From Malurus cyaneus samueli (Eukaryota; Chordata; Aves; Passeriformes; Maluridae), in NCBI GenBank assembly GCA_009741485.1, contig CM019218.1, positions 43,074,681 to 43,138,680 of the forward strand: 64,000 bases of DNA, written 5' to 3'. This document shows positions 57,101-64,000 of the stretch, piece by piece. The notes below the pieces were generated by a model that was given only the letters and a program-made list of their open reading frames with translations, ran no database searches and was not told the DNA's origin. How positions within the stretch are numbered: the stretch's first letter is position 1; each line of letters opens with the position of its first letter. A program made the translations under genes and the position numbers.

Positions 57101-58473
57101 ATAGACAGAAGAGGTAAACGACCAAGTCTGGGTTCACTGCTTCACTGGGGTGAGAAAGGAAACAGGTGGAAAAGAAAGGAACCAAACATTTCCTGTATGC
57201 ATTTTTAGGCCCTTGGGAAACACGTGGTGAACTTTTCCATCCTGTACTGTTAAATGCTGGCTTTTTTTGTGAGAGGGTCAGGACTATGACTATTCTCCAA
57301 TTTCCATAGATACATTCTGTTTAAAGAGGAAACTGAAGCCAGCTCTGGGAGATGGGTGTGCATTGAGCAGCTGCCATAGTATTGCTCTTTAATTCTGCAT
57401 CCTGCACCGAGTTGCATAAGAAAAAGGGAAAACTTCATGTGCTGATAATACAAACAGCAAGAGTCTTCATTTGGCTCTTAGCAATTAAAAGAAAAATGCA
57501 CTGTGACTTAATTTCCTGTTTCAGCTCCATCCTTAGTTTTCAGTTACAAGCTGTCTATCATACACAGTTATCTTTTCATATGCACATATATTTTAACCTC
57601 TTTTCCTTTGCTTTATGATGATCTCAGTTTGTATGAAGCACAACATGACTACTATCATCAACTACAATGGCTGTGTATCTCCTGCACCTGTTGAAATAAC
57701 ATATTGTGAAGGCAGCTGTGATGCTTACTCACGGTAAGTGCCATTGAAGATAACTGTGACCTCTTGTCTTCTACTCTTCACACCAGTTTATGTCAGCAAA
57801 TCACAAGTGTTTTTCTGATGTGTCCAACATTCACCCAGTCATCAACTGTTTCCAATGTGTTAATTAACATGATGTTGTACTAGCTTGATTACCTGGAGAT
57901 TCACACTAACAGCCCATTCAGTGCCACAGCAAATAGACACAAATTTTGATTTGTACATTTAAAACTCAGGTTATTTGTTTCTCATTATTCTCTCACTGGG
58001 CTGGCTCACTATGTGGTCTGGATTAATTCCTTTCCTTTTTCTGTGCTTTAATGAAGACTTAGTCATTAATTTTTACAGTGAGGAGCAATTCACCTGTATT
58101 TCACCACTATACTCTAAGAATGGTAATATTAAGCAATAGCCCCACATGCAAGCATGCAACTTCTGGTTATGTTTTGTAACGGGTGGGAAGGGCAGTGACA
58201 TTTCTCAAATAAATTCTGAATCTCTCTCTTTCAATCAGGTATTCTCAAATGACAAACACAATGGTGCACAAATGCTCGTGCTGTCAGGAAATCAAGACTA
58301 GCAAAAGAAAGGTGACTCTGACGTGCAGTGATGGAACCTCCTTTGATCACTCCTACACCTACGTGGAGAAATGCAGCTGTGTGGGTGCTGAGTGCATTAC
58401 CCAAGACAACACCCAACAGCAGCAGACACAGCAGATAAAGACCTCTCAGGAACAAGCAAATGTCAAAAACTAG
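12179..58473 (+). CDS. MUC5AC: Secreted gel-forming mucin, MUC5AC/MUC5B clade, 49 coding exons
   Basis: The product is a secreted polymeric mucin that forms mucus gel on epithelia. Order seen: signal peptide, VWD1-C8-TIL, VWD2-C8-TIL-TIL, VWD3-C8-TIL, a giant CysD/PTS exon, VWD4-C8-TIL, VWC-like modules and a cystine knot. The start ATG at 12179 has A at -3 and G at +4 and opens a signal peptide. Exons 1-30 sum to 4003 coding bases, exon 31 starts and ends in phase 1, and exons 32-49 close in frame at TAG 58471-58473. The 30+1+18 layout equals the known human MUC5B/MUC5AC structure. With array indels corrected, about 5.9 thousand residues are expected. The symbol is tentative: VWD3, VWD4 with GDPH, and the knot look like MUC5AC, whereas D1-D2, the first CysD and exon 32 look more like MUC5B. 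As written, the reading frame is broken many times in the array. Confidence 0.9.
15960..16016 (+). mobile_element. Possible remnant of an old CR1-type 3' end
   Basis: The segment with GGATCTAGTGACCCAAGAGG followed by TCTCTTCTAATCCTAGGCCC resembles the last part of older CR1 copies (target-like GATCTAGATGA...GGTCCCTTCCAACC pattern). It lies in intron 3. No clear terminal repeat is visible, so this is a weak call. Confidence 0.3.
16210..18109 (+). CDS. MUC5AC: Exons 4-6: VWD1 (D1 assembly)
   Basis: Exon 4 is 16210-16471, exon 5 is 17447-17561 and exon 6 is 18019-18109. The domain opens at about residue 79 with [16 protein letters not shown], the usual start of a von Willebrand D domain. It continues with FPGVCNYIF and [10 protein letters not shown] and closes with [15 protein letters not shown] (CGLCG at residues about 206-210). 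D1 helps pack the mucin N-termini during acidic, calcium-dependent storage. NQT is a probable N-glycosylation site. In my recollection TFLWNG and [10 protein letters not shown] are closer to human MUC5B than to MUC5AC. Confidence 0.92.
18502..19324 (+). CDS. MUC5AC: Exons 7-8: C8 module of D1
   Basis: Exon 7 is 18502-18614 and exon 8 is 19108-19324. Residues about 225-335 give [20 protein letters not shown], then a C8 cysteine pattern with [28 protein letters not shown] and NWRTSELC. The C8 module packs against the VWD domain through disulfides. Exon 8 ends in phase 1 at the C8/TIL border, as in other D assemblies of this gene. Confidence 0.9.
19659..20795 (+). CDS. MUC5AC: Exons 9-10: TIL1 module
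   Basis: Exon 9 is 19659-19784 and exon 10 is 20678-20795. The trypsin-inhibitor-like pattern is [33 protein letters not shown], then [10 protein letters not shown]. The chain runs on as [12 protein letters not shown] into an E-type cysteine stretch completed by exon 11. A T-run followed directly by an A-run lies just after the exon 10 donor (about 20813-20838). Confidence 0.9.
21557..23945 (+). CDS. MUC5AC: Exons 11-15: VWD2 (D2 assembly)
   Basis: Exons are 21557-21695, 22231-22341, 22739-22808, 23559-23696 and 23781-23945. VWD2 starts near residue 434 with [20 protein letters not shown], continues through [32 protein letters not shown] and [18 protein letters not shown]. The CGLCG motif is split over the exon 14/15 junction (residues about 568-572). 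It is followed by [13 protein letters not shown] and [16 protein letters not shown] is a likely N-glycosylation site. D2 works with D1 in N-terminal packing. Confidence 0.92.
24686..25904 (+). CDS. MUC5AC: Exons 16-17: C8 module of D2
   Basis: Exon 16 is 24686-24780 and exon 17 is 25778-25904. Motifs seen are [51 protein letters not shown] and GWRDKAC. The exon 16 donor is AAG|GTATTT, weak at positions +3 to +5, but frame and homology fix it. The 997-bp intron 16 shows no gene. Confidence 0.9.
26471..27371 (+). CDS. MUC5AC: Exons 18-19: TIL2 module
   Basis: Exon 18 is 26471-26726 and exon 19 is 27322-27371. Motifs are [61 protein letters not shown] and [11 protein letters not shown]. Exon 19 adds [15 protein letters not shown], an E-type cysteine tail. 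The intron between them carries a TA repeat. Confidence 0.9.
26791..26806. repeat. (TA)8 microsatellite in intron 18
   Basis: Eight TA units just after a T-rich run, about 65 bases downstream of the exon 18 donor. It is probably length-polymorphic. Confidence 0.85.
27965..28345 (+). CDS. MUC5AC: Exons 20-21: additional TIL module before D3
   Basis: Exon 20 is 27965-28065 and exon 21 is 28194-28345. Motifs are [49 protein letters not shown] and [11 protein letters not shown], then [15 protein letters not shown]. This corresponds to the D' (TIL') element that in VWF and mucins precedes D3. NVT is a candidate N-glycosylation site. Confidence 0.9.
28864..30487 (+). CDS. MUC5AC: Exons 22-25: VWD3 (D3 assembly) and start of its C8
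   Basis: Exons are 28864-29002, 29100-29213, 29537-29716 and 30248-30487. VWD3 begins at about residue 901 with [17 protein letters not shown], then [47 protein letters not shown] and [23 protein letters not shown] is at residues about 1032-1036. Exon 25 continues with [41 protein letters not shown] and KCHSQ, the first part of C8. D3 forms the intermolecular disulfides that make multimers. This domain reads closer to human MUC5AC than to MUC5B. Confidence 0.93.
29452..29496. repeat. Near-perfect 20-bp inverted repeat in intron 23
   Basis: The left arm at 29452-29472 and right arm at 29477-29496 are reverse complements apart from one extra T in the left arm, with a 4-base loop. The RNA would fold into a stable AU-rich hairpin about 40 bases before the exon 24 acceptor (29536), in the usual branch-point zone. 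Confidence 0.85.
31067..31223 (+). CDS. MUC5AC: Exon 26: C8 module of D3
   Basis: The exon encodes [20 protein letters not shown], then [17 protein letters not shown] and [12 protein letters not shown], almost identical to the D3 C8 of mammalian MUC5AC and MUC5B. It starts in phase 0 and ends in phase 1 at the C8/TIL border. This is one of the most conserved parts of the protein. Confidence 0.93.
31845..32445 (+). CDS. MUC5AC: Exons 27-28: TIL3 module
   Basis: Exon 27 is 31845-31973 and exon 28 is 32304-32445. Motifs are [58 protein letters not shown] and [17 protein letters not shown]. The chain ends in a split codon and continues into exon 29. The [10 protein letters not shown] part looks MUC5B-like. 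The following intron (32446-33695) is 1.25 kb with no gene. Confidence 0.91.
33696..34038 (+). CDS. MUC5AC: Exons 29-30: cysteine-rich tail of D3 and entry into the PTS region
   Basis: Exon 29 is 33696-33739 and exon 30 is 33832-34038. Exon 29 gives [16 protein letters not shown]. Exon 30 gives [36 protein letters not shown] and IIYECP, and then turns into a Thr/Ser/Pro-rich stretch ([19 protein letters not shown]). That switch marks the start of the O-glycosylated central region. Intron 30 (34039-35304) is AT-rich with no gene. Confidence 0.91.
35305..46885 (+). CDS. MUC5AC: Exon 31: giant central exon with 22 CysD modules and PTS linkers
   Basis: The acceptor is CACAG before 35305 (phase 1) and the donor is CCCG|GTTAGT after 46885 (phase 1). 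No spliceable intron is needed inside. Contents: CysD1, CysD2, 20 tandem CysD-PTS units, then a short non-repetitive PTS tail ending in [13 protein letters not shown]. If all 19 complete units were 540 bp the exon would be 11706 bp and stay exactly in frame; it is 11581 bp here. Human MUC5B has a comparable central exon of roughly 10.7 kb. Linkers are O-glycosylated; CysD modules are hydrophobic, disulfide-rich contacts. The frame as written is interrupted repeatedly from 36646 onward. Confidence 0.88.
35325..35609 (+). CDS. MUC5AC: CysD1 (divergent, AT-rich codons)
   Basis: A 95-residue CysD (Mucin2_WxxW) module: [57 protein letters not shown] and [10 protein letters not shown]. The WSEW motif is a C-mannosylation signal in CysD domains. 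It strongly resembles the first CysD of human MUC5B, including the CC-VYVPC end. A PTS linker of about 66 residues follows (35610-35807). Confidence 0.9.
35808..36092 (+). CDS. MUC5AC: CysD2 (divergent, AT-rich codons)
   Basis: A 95-residue Cys[60 protein letters not shown] and [15 protein letters not shown] replaces WSEW. The frame is intact and continuous with CysD1. An 88-residue PTS linker follows (36093-36356), still AT-rich, ending at an abrupt switch to the GC-rich array. Confidence 0.9.
36357..46820 (+). repeat. MUC5AC: Tandem array of 20 CysD-PTS units, period about 540 bp
   Basis: Each unit starts at the TGT of [11 protein letters not shown]. Starts: 36357, 36898, 37439, 37973, 38512, 39046, 39578, 40115, 40651, 41182, 41708, 42248, 42782, 43311, 43835, 44367, 44894, 45426, 45958, 46492. 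Lengths of units 1-19: 541, 541, 534, 539, 534, 532, 537, 536, 531, 526, 540, 534, 529, 524, 532, 527, 532, 532, 534. The ideal unit is 180 codons: a 97-aa CysD ending RVLCC, then an 83-aa linker from TPNYNCAPS to STTSTTP. Uninterrupted CysD frames occur in units 1, 2, 3, 13 and 20; in unit 7 a lost C turns the last Cys codon into TGA. Other units carry one or more single-base deletions. Units otherwise differ only by a few substitutions. Confidence 0.95.
46492..46885 (+). CDS. MUC5AC: Array unit 20 and non-repetitive 3' tail of exon 31
   Basis: Unit 20 has an intact CysD with the NED variant ([12 protein letters not shown]). After NYNC the linker diverges within about 10 codons into [16 protein letters not shown] and then [13 protein letters not shown]. 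That cysteine-containing tail is the start of the C-terminal region and pairs with exon 32 in the homologous MUC5 proteins. The frame is clean from about 46462 to the donor at 46886. Confidence 0.9.
47035..48286 (+). CDS. MUC5AC: Exons 32-33: cysteine-rich segment before VWD4
   Basis: Exon 32 is 47035-47258 and exon 33 is 48112-48286. Exon 32 gives [31 protein letters not shown] and a short PTS stretch ([18 protein letters not shown]), then [13 protein letters not shown]. Exon 33 gives [35 protein letters not shown] and [15 protein letters not shown] is a probable N-glycosylation site. Intron 31 is only 149 bp and very T-rich. The start of exon 32 resembles MUC5B. Confidence 0.88.
48462..50784 (+). 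CDS. MUC5AC: Exons 34-36: VWD4 with GDPH self-cleavage motif
   Basis: Exon 34 is 48462-48712, exon 35 is 50039-50204 by the first usable AG (ancestral start probably 50021), and exon 36 is 50586-50784. VWD4 begins [23 protein letters not shown] is at 48479-48490. In human MUC2 and MUC5AC the Asp-Pro bond of GDPH breaks at low pH. It continues with [42 protein letters not shown] and QCGTCTN. Exon 36 continues into C8 ([14 protein letters not shown]). A canonical AG is missing directly before 50021. Confidence 0.88.
51695..51873 (+). CDS. MUC5AC: Exon 37: C8 module of D4
   Basis: The exon encodes [52 protein letters not shown] and GKTNNTC. It joins exon 36 inside a split Glu codon. The pattern matches the C8 of the VWD4 assembly in MUC5AC and MUC5B. 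The 910-bp intron 36 shows no gene. Confidence 0.9.
52092..52555 (+). CDS. MUC5AC: Exons 38-39: TIL4 module
   Basis: Exon 38 is 52092-52161 and exon 39 is 52458-52555. They give [20 protein letters not shown], then [20 protein letters not shown] and NICVSEC. The exon 38 donor is AAAG|GTATAG. Both junction phases agree with neighbouring exons. Confidence 0.87.
52920..54598 (+). CDS. MUC5AC: Exons 40-42: VWC-like modules
   Basis: Exon 40 is a 32-base micro-exon (52920-52951: [10 protein letters not shown]). Exon 41 is 53652-53829 and exon 42 is 54494-54598. Motifs are [59 protein letters not shown] and [10 protein letters not shown]. The CxxCxC and CCxxxxC pattern is that of von Willebrand C modules. 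NTS is a candidate N-glycosylation site. Confidence 0.86.
54840..57020 (+). CDS. MUC5AC: Exons 43-47: VWC-like modules up to the cystine knot
   Basis: Exons are 54840-54874, 55223-55342, 55442-55540, 56177-56305 and 56963-57020. Motifs are [75 protein letters not shown] and [11 protein letters not shown]. Exons 43-46 all join in phase 0. Exon 44 is more GC-rich than its neighbours. GQCCGTC and CEKH are closest to human MUC5AC in my recollection. Confidence 0.87.
57628..58473 (+). CDS. MUC5AC: Exons 48-49: C-terminal cystine knot (CTCK) and Q-rich tail
   Basis: Exon 48 is 57628-57733 and exon 49 codes 58239-58473. The knot has 11 cysteines: [52 protein letters not shown] and [12 protein letters not shown]. 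This module forms the disulfide-linked dimer in the ER. NMT is a possible N-glycosylation site. After the last Cys a tail of about 23 residues ([20 protein letters not shown] and four more) ends at TAG 58471-58473. The knot sequence favours MUC5AC over MUC5B. Confidence 0.92.
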
Positions 58474-59320
58474 GACTAGAAGGAAGTCCTCAAACAAGGG
58501 CTGCAGCATAAGACTTAAAATAAAATAAAAAAAAAAAAAACAAAAAAACCAAAAGTGTCAAGAGCAGCTAAAATTTTGGATGAAGAGATGACATTTTCTG
58601 CATAAAACCCCAATATGTCTGTCTACAGAATTTCAGCTTTCATTACCGATATATCTCCCATTGGTTTTTACCTCTTTTCTTTTACAGAGGTACAGCATAA
58701 AGTCATCCTGACATTTTCTGTTTGTTTGTTTTCTGAGAAATGTTGGACTTTTTATAACATTTTCATTTCAGTTCACCGAGAAAAATCAAAAGACAAAACC
58801 CAAGGAAAACTGAAACCCTCTGTTTCTATGTTTCCTTCTGTGTTGAGGAAAACTTAGAGTGCAGAAAGCCATGTCTTTTCAAAACTACAAGTTTCACTAT
58901 TTTGAACAATTTATGATGAAGATATTTCCCGATCTGTTTTTGTGAGGAAAAGGAAAAAATCTTGTTATGAGAAGCTGCTGCACACTACTTTTTGTTTACA
59001 TAACACCATCAGCATAGTAGCTGTATGCAAATATAAATATTTTGTTTTGTTATGTGGTTAACTGTTTACAGAAGAAATATATATATATATTTGCCGACAG
59101 AGGCATATGAAGGATAACCATTGCTATTTATTACTTTTTTTTGGAAAACTGATATATTGGGTCATTTCTTTCAGAATTAATGTTATCCCATTTCTTAGTC
59201 TCAGTCATGTTGTCTGGGTATGGTATATTTTCTTTTATTTTGTTTTTGAATATTGTTGTACTTTTGTTCCTTATGAAACAAAAAAGCAATTATGATCAAT
59301 AAATTTTGAGCATTTTACAG
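58474..59320 (+). other. MUC5AC: 3' untranslated region
   Basis: About 850 bases follow the stop. There is a proximal AATAAA at 58519-58524 followed by an A-rich run (to about 58551), an AT repeat at about 59077-59090, and the best polyadenylation signal at 59298. No coding potential is seen. The 3' end is inferred. Confidence 0.65.
59298..59303 (+). terminator. Poly(A) signal AATAAA
   Basis: AATAAA is followed about 15-20 bases later by a CA in TTTTACAGCATG and then a GU/U-rich element (TGTCTGCTTTGACTTTTC). This is the arrangement of a functional cleavage site near 59320. Confidence 0.65.
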
Positions 59321-62300
59321 CATGTCTGCTTTGACTTTTCAGTGAATCCTTCGCATGAGAGTTGCTGGCTCCATAAAACATAGTTCCCAGTCAAAAGTCA
59401 ACGTAGGCTGTGGTACCTACCCCCAAGAGAACTTTTTACCTGACTAATACAAACCACCCCAAGTATTTCAAGCCAGTCAGTTTCATGTTTTACAGCCCAC
59501 TGCAACATATATAAATCTCTGAAACGGCACTGTTGTAACTCCATGAGTTTTGAAAGGTCACTATACAGCTTTCGTTACTTGAAGCAGCCACCACAGAGCT
59601 GACTGCACTTTGTAAACTGCCAAGCAGTATGTTTTACACATCTTACTAACAACTGCTCTAAGATTGTTGAAGGGAACAGTAAAATGCTGAAGTTTTTTAT
59701 TACACCTTGAGAAACTAAACCTTTCTCCTACCCAATTTTGATGGCTCAATAGAGGGAGTAACAGGATAACAAGGCTTTCTGCTGGTGCTCTGCAGCAGCT
59801 TAAGCTGCTGTCACACCTGTTTGTCTTTCACAAAACAATAACCACCCCTGTATTTCCCCCCTCAGAGGCGAGCTCTGAACTTTCCATGAAAATCACCAGC
59901 AACACCATACTTCCTGCTGGCAGAAATCCGGACCTCCCTCCCAGCTTCCTGTTGACAACTTGTTACTTGATGGGCTGTTTTTTCCAGTCCTTGGGCTCTT
60001 TTGCTTCCCAATGAGGCCCCCAGGTGGCAGACTGCTCTGTTCCCTCCCTTCCACCCATCCCAAACTTCCCAATGCAGAGCCACTAAGGAATTCAGGAAAT
60101 ATTTGGTGTGTAACAGACTGTTTGGCCTTACTAGGCAAGTTTCAGGAAATTATTATTCTCCTATTCATTCTGCAGAAGGGATAAGGGATTGTCTATGATA
60201 CAAAATAAATTATTATGCACTTTGTTGGTTCACAATAGCTCCTTGCCCACAGTTAACCTACTGAAATAGCAGATATCCTGCACTTTGCTTCAAGATCGTA
60301 ATTTTTTTTCCATACCAAGTCTGTATCTCATAATCCCAGAAGATACCCTCTTCCCTGGAAATCTGTATTTAGTCTGTACCACCAGCCACTTCATACACTG
60401 AAAGAGTGAAAACTAATATAATGAGGGAGAAGGGGAGACATGTGGCACAGGGGAAGAATAAGAGGTGGTAATGGCAGGGACAGCAGAGCACAAAACCAGT
60501 AGAATTCAGTGGCATAAGAAGAAAAAAGCCCCAAAAATAGAAGCAAGAGAACCAACTGGCTTTAGCCCTGAAATGGGGAGACAGGAAGCAAGGAATTCAC
60601 AAACCATGAAAATCACTGAAACACACCAAACCTGTGGTTGAGGAAGTACTGGAGACCCTGCCTTGGAGAAAAAAGGATCTCTATCACAGATGTAGTCCCA
60701 CAGTGTTGGGAGAAAGCAAATGGGAGCCCTCAATTCAAAAGAAAGACAGGGGACAACATGTTTTAGGCTTTAAAAACAAAATGAAAGATCTTGCAGAGAC
60801 TCCTTGAAACAAGACATGGAGTAAATGAAAATCAGAGCACTGCAATAAATGTAGTAGAGCAGCCTTACAGTCATCCTAAATTTTCCTTTACACAGGACCT
60901 ATCTTTGCTCTGAGTTGTTGCTGACACAGACTGGGTAAAAGCTCCAAAGTAAATGTTCCTAAAAACTAGGATAAATAAGACCAGTTATCTTTGTCAAAAA
61001 CAAATTACCATTTTTTAAATCTGTAGATAAATAATAGAATCAATAAATGATTGAGTCAGAGAACATGACTGGCCAATCTACCAGCATTCATTCCACATAA
61101 TGAGATTTGTTTATACATCACTTAATTATTTCATCACTTTATTTTTTTTCCTCTTATCTGATCATCTTTGGAACACAAATAAGTTGCAGCAGAGAAATCA
61201 TTCACTTAGAAGTTATTCCACCTGAAGAAACCAACCAGCATTCAAAGGTTTAGTGTCTAATTTCAGTATTGAATTAATGGTCATTCGTACCTTTGCTCCC
61301 CACCCAGGTCTCTTGTTACATAGCTCAATTATTGCATGACCAGCTTGTTTTCATCCCTTTTTCACACAACATACTAAAACTCTGCAGTGTAAATAACAAG
61401 CCACTAATAATCACTTTTCACTTATGCTTTGTAATTATCAGCAACGCATAAACTATAACCTGAAATTATATGTCTATTCAGATACAAGCTAGGAATCCAC
61501 TTCAAGTAATTCATTTGCCTCTTAAAGCAAGACTGTTTAAACCACATCATGTTCTGAAAGCAGCTATGGAAAGACTTATGGTTGTTTGTGACACAACTCA
61601 GGAGCTGGGCTCATAACAAAGAACTCAAGAATGGAAATCACACTTTATGATAGTAAAACCCAACTCAAAGAAGGAAGTTTTTCACCTCTTCAGTCGGTTT
61701 TGTTTGAACCATTGCCAAAAAAAAGCCACTCTCTTGCAACAAGCCAGATTAAGACAGACTTTTATAACAGAAAGTGAGACTAATTCTATTCAAACGTTAT
61801 TAATGTAATAATAAAACAATTATAAATGCACAGGAAGTACATTTTTGCAAATGATGCAGTGGTCATGATTGTCAAATTTTCCTTTACTCCTTACTGTTTC
61901 AAAAATTATCTTCCTTCCTTCATTCTCAGATTTCTTTTGGCGTTCATTATAGTTCCTGTTTATAACTATAATTTGATAATGACAAACCAACAAATGTTTG
62001 CACTATTAAAGTAACTGATTTGGGTTTTCTTAAATAGACTGAAACTTATTCCATTTAACTCTCACACCTCTCCTCCTGTTACAACCAGGCATACAAATAA
62101 AATTCCACTTTGGCTTCCTTCTGTTTCAAAAATAGAGCTCTTAAATAGAGTAATTATGGATATGTCACACACTTAGGGTCACAAAATTAAAACACCTAAG
62201 TTTTAGTAGCCAGTCCTGAAACTCAACCATTGCTTCTGCATTCTTATTCACATTAATTGCTGGTTGCTCTGTACTCTGGAGAATAAGTTTATTCTACTGG

Positions 62301-64000
62301 ATGTAGTTTTATAATTTGCTCTACTATCAATGCTTTTGTGCTTTATGACCTCATTCTGATGATAATTAAGGTCCATTATTCAGATATCTGTGATTTTACA
62401 GGAAATAAGCATTGTAATTGCACTAAATTTGGTCGAATGAAGATAACACAAAACAGTACTGAATCACATACCTTGTGGCAAGGAGTAGTTTTACAGCATT
62501 CATAATACAGAAGTTGTCACAGTACACTTGATCTAACCTTTACATTTAGCAAGAAAGCTATGAAAGCAATGTTATCCATCCCTCAGTAATACTGTACAGG
62601 ATTTTACAGGTATTTTAATCCCTGCTGAGATTCCATCCTAAGTAAATTTTCAACCTAAACAACTTTTAGATTTCCAGTATTATCCGGGCTTTTCCAAAAG
62701 AAAATAAAATAAAGTTTGTTAGTCACTGTGTACTGGTTTTGCTGGGATATAGTTGATTTTCTTCATAGTAACCAGTATGGGCTATGTACTTCTGTGACAC
62801 AATTAAACCATCAGTCACTTATTTGGCACAAGAAAGATTTCAGCTGATTAAAAGATTATGTGATCTACTCTCCTCTGCCCCTTCTTAGCTCTCCAGGTTA
62901 AGAGAAGGGGGCAATGAACAGTTCAAGTCCACTCAACTCCTGCGAGCTTCGCAAACCTCATGAGCTCTTCTGCCTCAGAAGGAGCAGAATTTCACACAAA
63001 ACAGTGATTCTAAGCCAAAGGCCATCAAAGCCAGCCTGCACTGCAAGGCACACAGAAAAACTTGTCAGCATTACAATGCTGTAACTGCACTGGATATGAT
63101 ACTAGCAGGATCTCTGTCTATCTCACAAGAGAATAAAAATCTGTCCTATGTGACTAATCTCTGAGACCTTTAGGAAATGACAAAAATGGCTTAGAGGCTC
63201 TTTTTGACAGCTCATCCACCCAAGTGAAAAACATCAGCGAACATCTCAGATGCCTCAGTAAGGACATCTCACTTACCCAGCAAAGGAAGCATGTTTGAGG
63301 AGCATGTAAGGGTAAAAAGTTACCAGAGACACAGAGACGTTACCCTACCTTGGTTCAGTCATTCTGGTATGGCCATTCTGGTATCACTACATGATTTTTT
63401 TAGCACATGTGACAAGATCGCCAGTCCTTTATTTGCTGAAATGAAATTACAGACAAGGATCACAATCTTTCTTGCATTTATAATAGTGAAGTTAAAGACG
63501 GAGCCTTTTTTTCTGAAGTCAGGTTTATTTCTTTTAGTTGTCAGTTCACTTTAAGATAATTGAGATTAATTTGATCTGTTGATGTGGCCAAACTAAGGAT
63601 TCAGAAATAATATGCCCATAATGAAGTCACCCAGTAGCAAATTGCTTCAATCCTGGCAACTATAGCTTTTAAAAGCTTATATCAAAGATATAATTAATGT
63701 AATACATTACAAATAATTTCTTATAAACAATTTAGTCACAAATACCATTAAATAATAAAGAATCTAACAATATTTTGCCCTTCACAACTCTTTGAAAGCT
63801 ACTGTTGCAAGGACTTTTGCAATGAGTAAAGAGAAGGGGATGAAACAAATTTATCTGAATGTGCTGCAGCCAGTTCATACATGCTGTAAGACCTTTTTTG
63901 GAGGGAATTATTATGTATTATTACTATGTATTTATACAGGTGGTGTGCACATAGTATTTATACACCAGTGAACAAAGAAAACTACTCCACCATTCTCCAC
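59321..64000. other. 3' flanking region, no gene recognised
   Basis: AT-rich sequence with only short open frames, none cysteine-rich or chainable by splice phase. No first exon of a further mucin (signal peptide plus TATA) was recognised. No clear CR1 end was noticed here. Confidence 0.6.

Noticed and set aside
12179..58473. Assignment to MUC2, MUC6 or the egg-white ovomucin alpha gene
   Set aside because: MUC2 has fewer CysDs and different VWD4 and knot sequences. MUC6 lacks VWD4. Ovomucin alpha, as I recall it, is about 2100 residues with a short central region and no GDPH. The match to MUC5AC/MUC5B is far closer.

Overview
The window looks like avian nuclear DNA. It is AT-rich with long introns and GT-AG splice sites. 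Upstream of the gene it carries the 3' end of a CR1 retroposon ending in the ATTCTATGATTC-type tail typical of birds. It holds one large gene on the + strand, from a TATA box near 12104 to a poly(A) signal at 59298. The gene encodes a secreted gel-forming mucin of the MUC5AC/MUC5B clade. I could not tell the species. || Layout: 1-12100 is 5' flank with no gene I can recognise. Thirty exons (12179-34038) encode a signal peptide and the D1-D2-D3 multimerisation region: three VWD domains, each followed by C8 and TIL modules. Exon 31 (35305-46885) is one giant exon with two older, AT-rich CysD modules, then a GC-rich tandem array of 20 near-identical units of about 540 bp. Each unit is one CysD domain (97 aa) plus one Pro/Thr/Ser linker (83 aa). 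Eighteen more exons (47035-58473) encode VWD4 with a GDPH self-cleavage motif, C8, TIL, VWC-like modules and an 11-cysteine C-terminal cystine knot. The 30 + 1 + 18 exon layout is the one known for human MUC5B and MUC5AC. || The exons were joined by hand through splice phase. All of exons 1-30 and 32-49 stay in one frame. One acceptor, before exon 35, has lost its expected AG. Inside the array most units carry scattered 1-2 base indels that break the frame, while the flanking 48 exons are clean. I read this as poorly polished long-read consensus, or less likely real decay. If the indels are corrected, the predicted protein is about 5.9 thousand residues with 22 CysD domains, against 9 and 7 in human MUC5AC and MUC5B. 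|| How the parts should work together, from family knowledge: the C-terminal knot dimerises the chain in the ER. D1-D2-D3 drives pH- and calcium-dependent multimerisation in the Golgi and granule. The Pro/Thr/Ser linkers carry dense O-glycans, and the CysD modules provide weak contacts that set gel pore size. An array of 22 evenly spaced CysD modules would give an unusually contact-rich mucus. || 59321-64000 has no recognisable gene. I saw no tRNA, rRNA, CRISPR array or bacterial-type gene anywhere.
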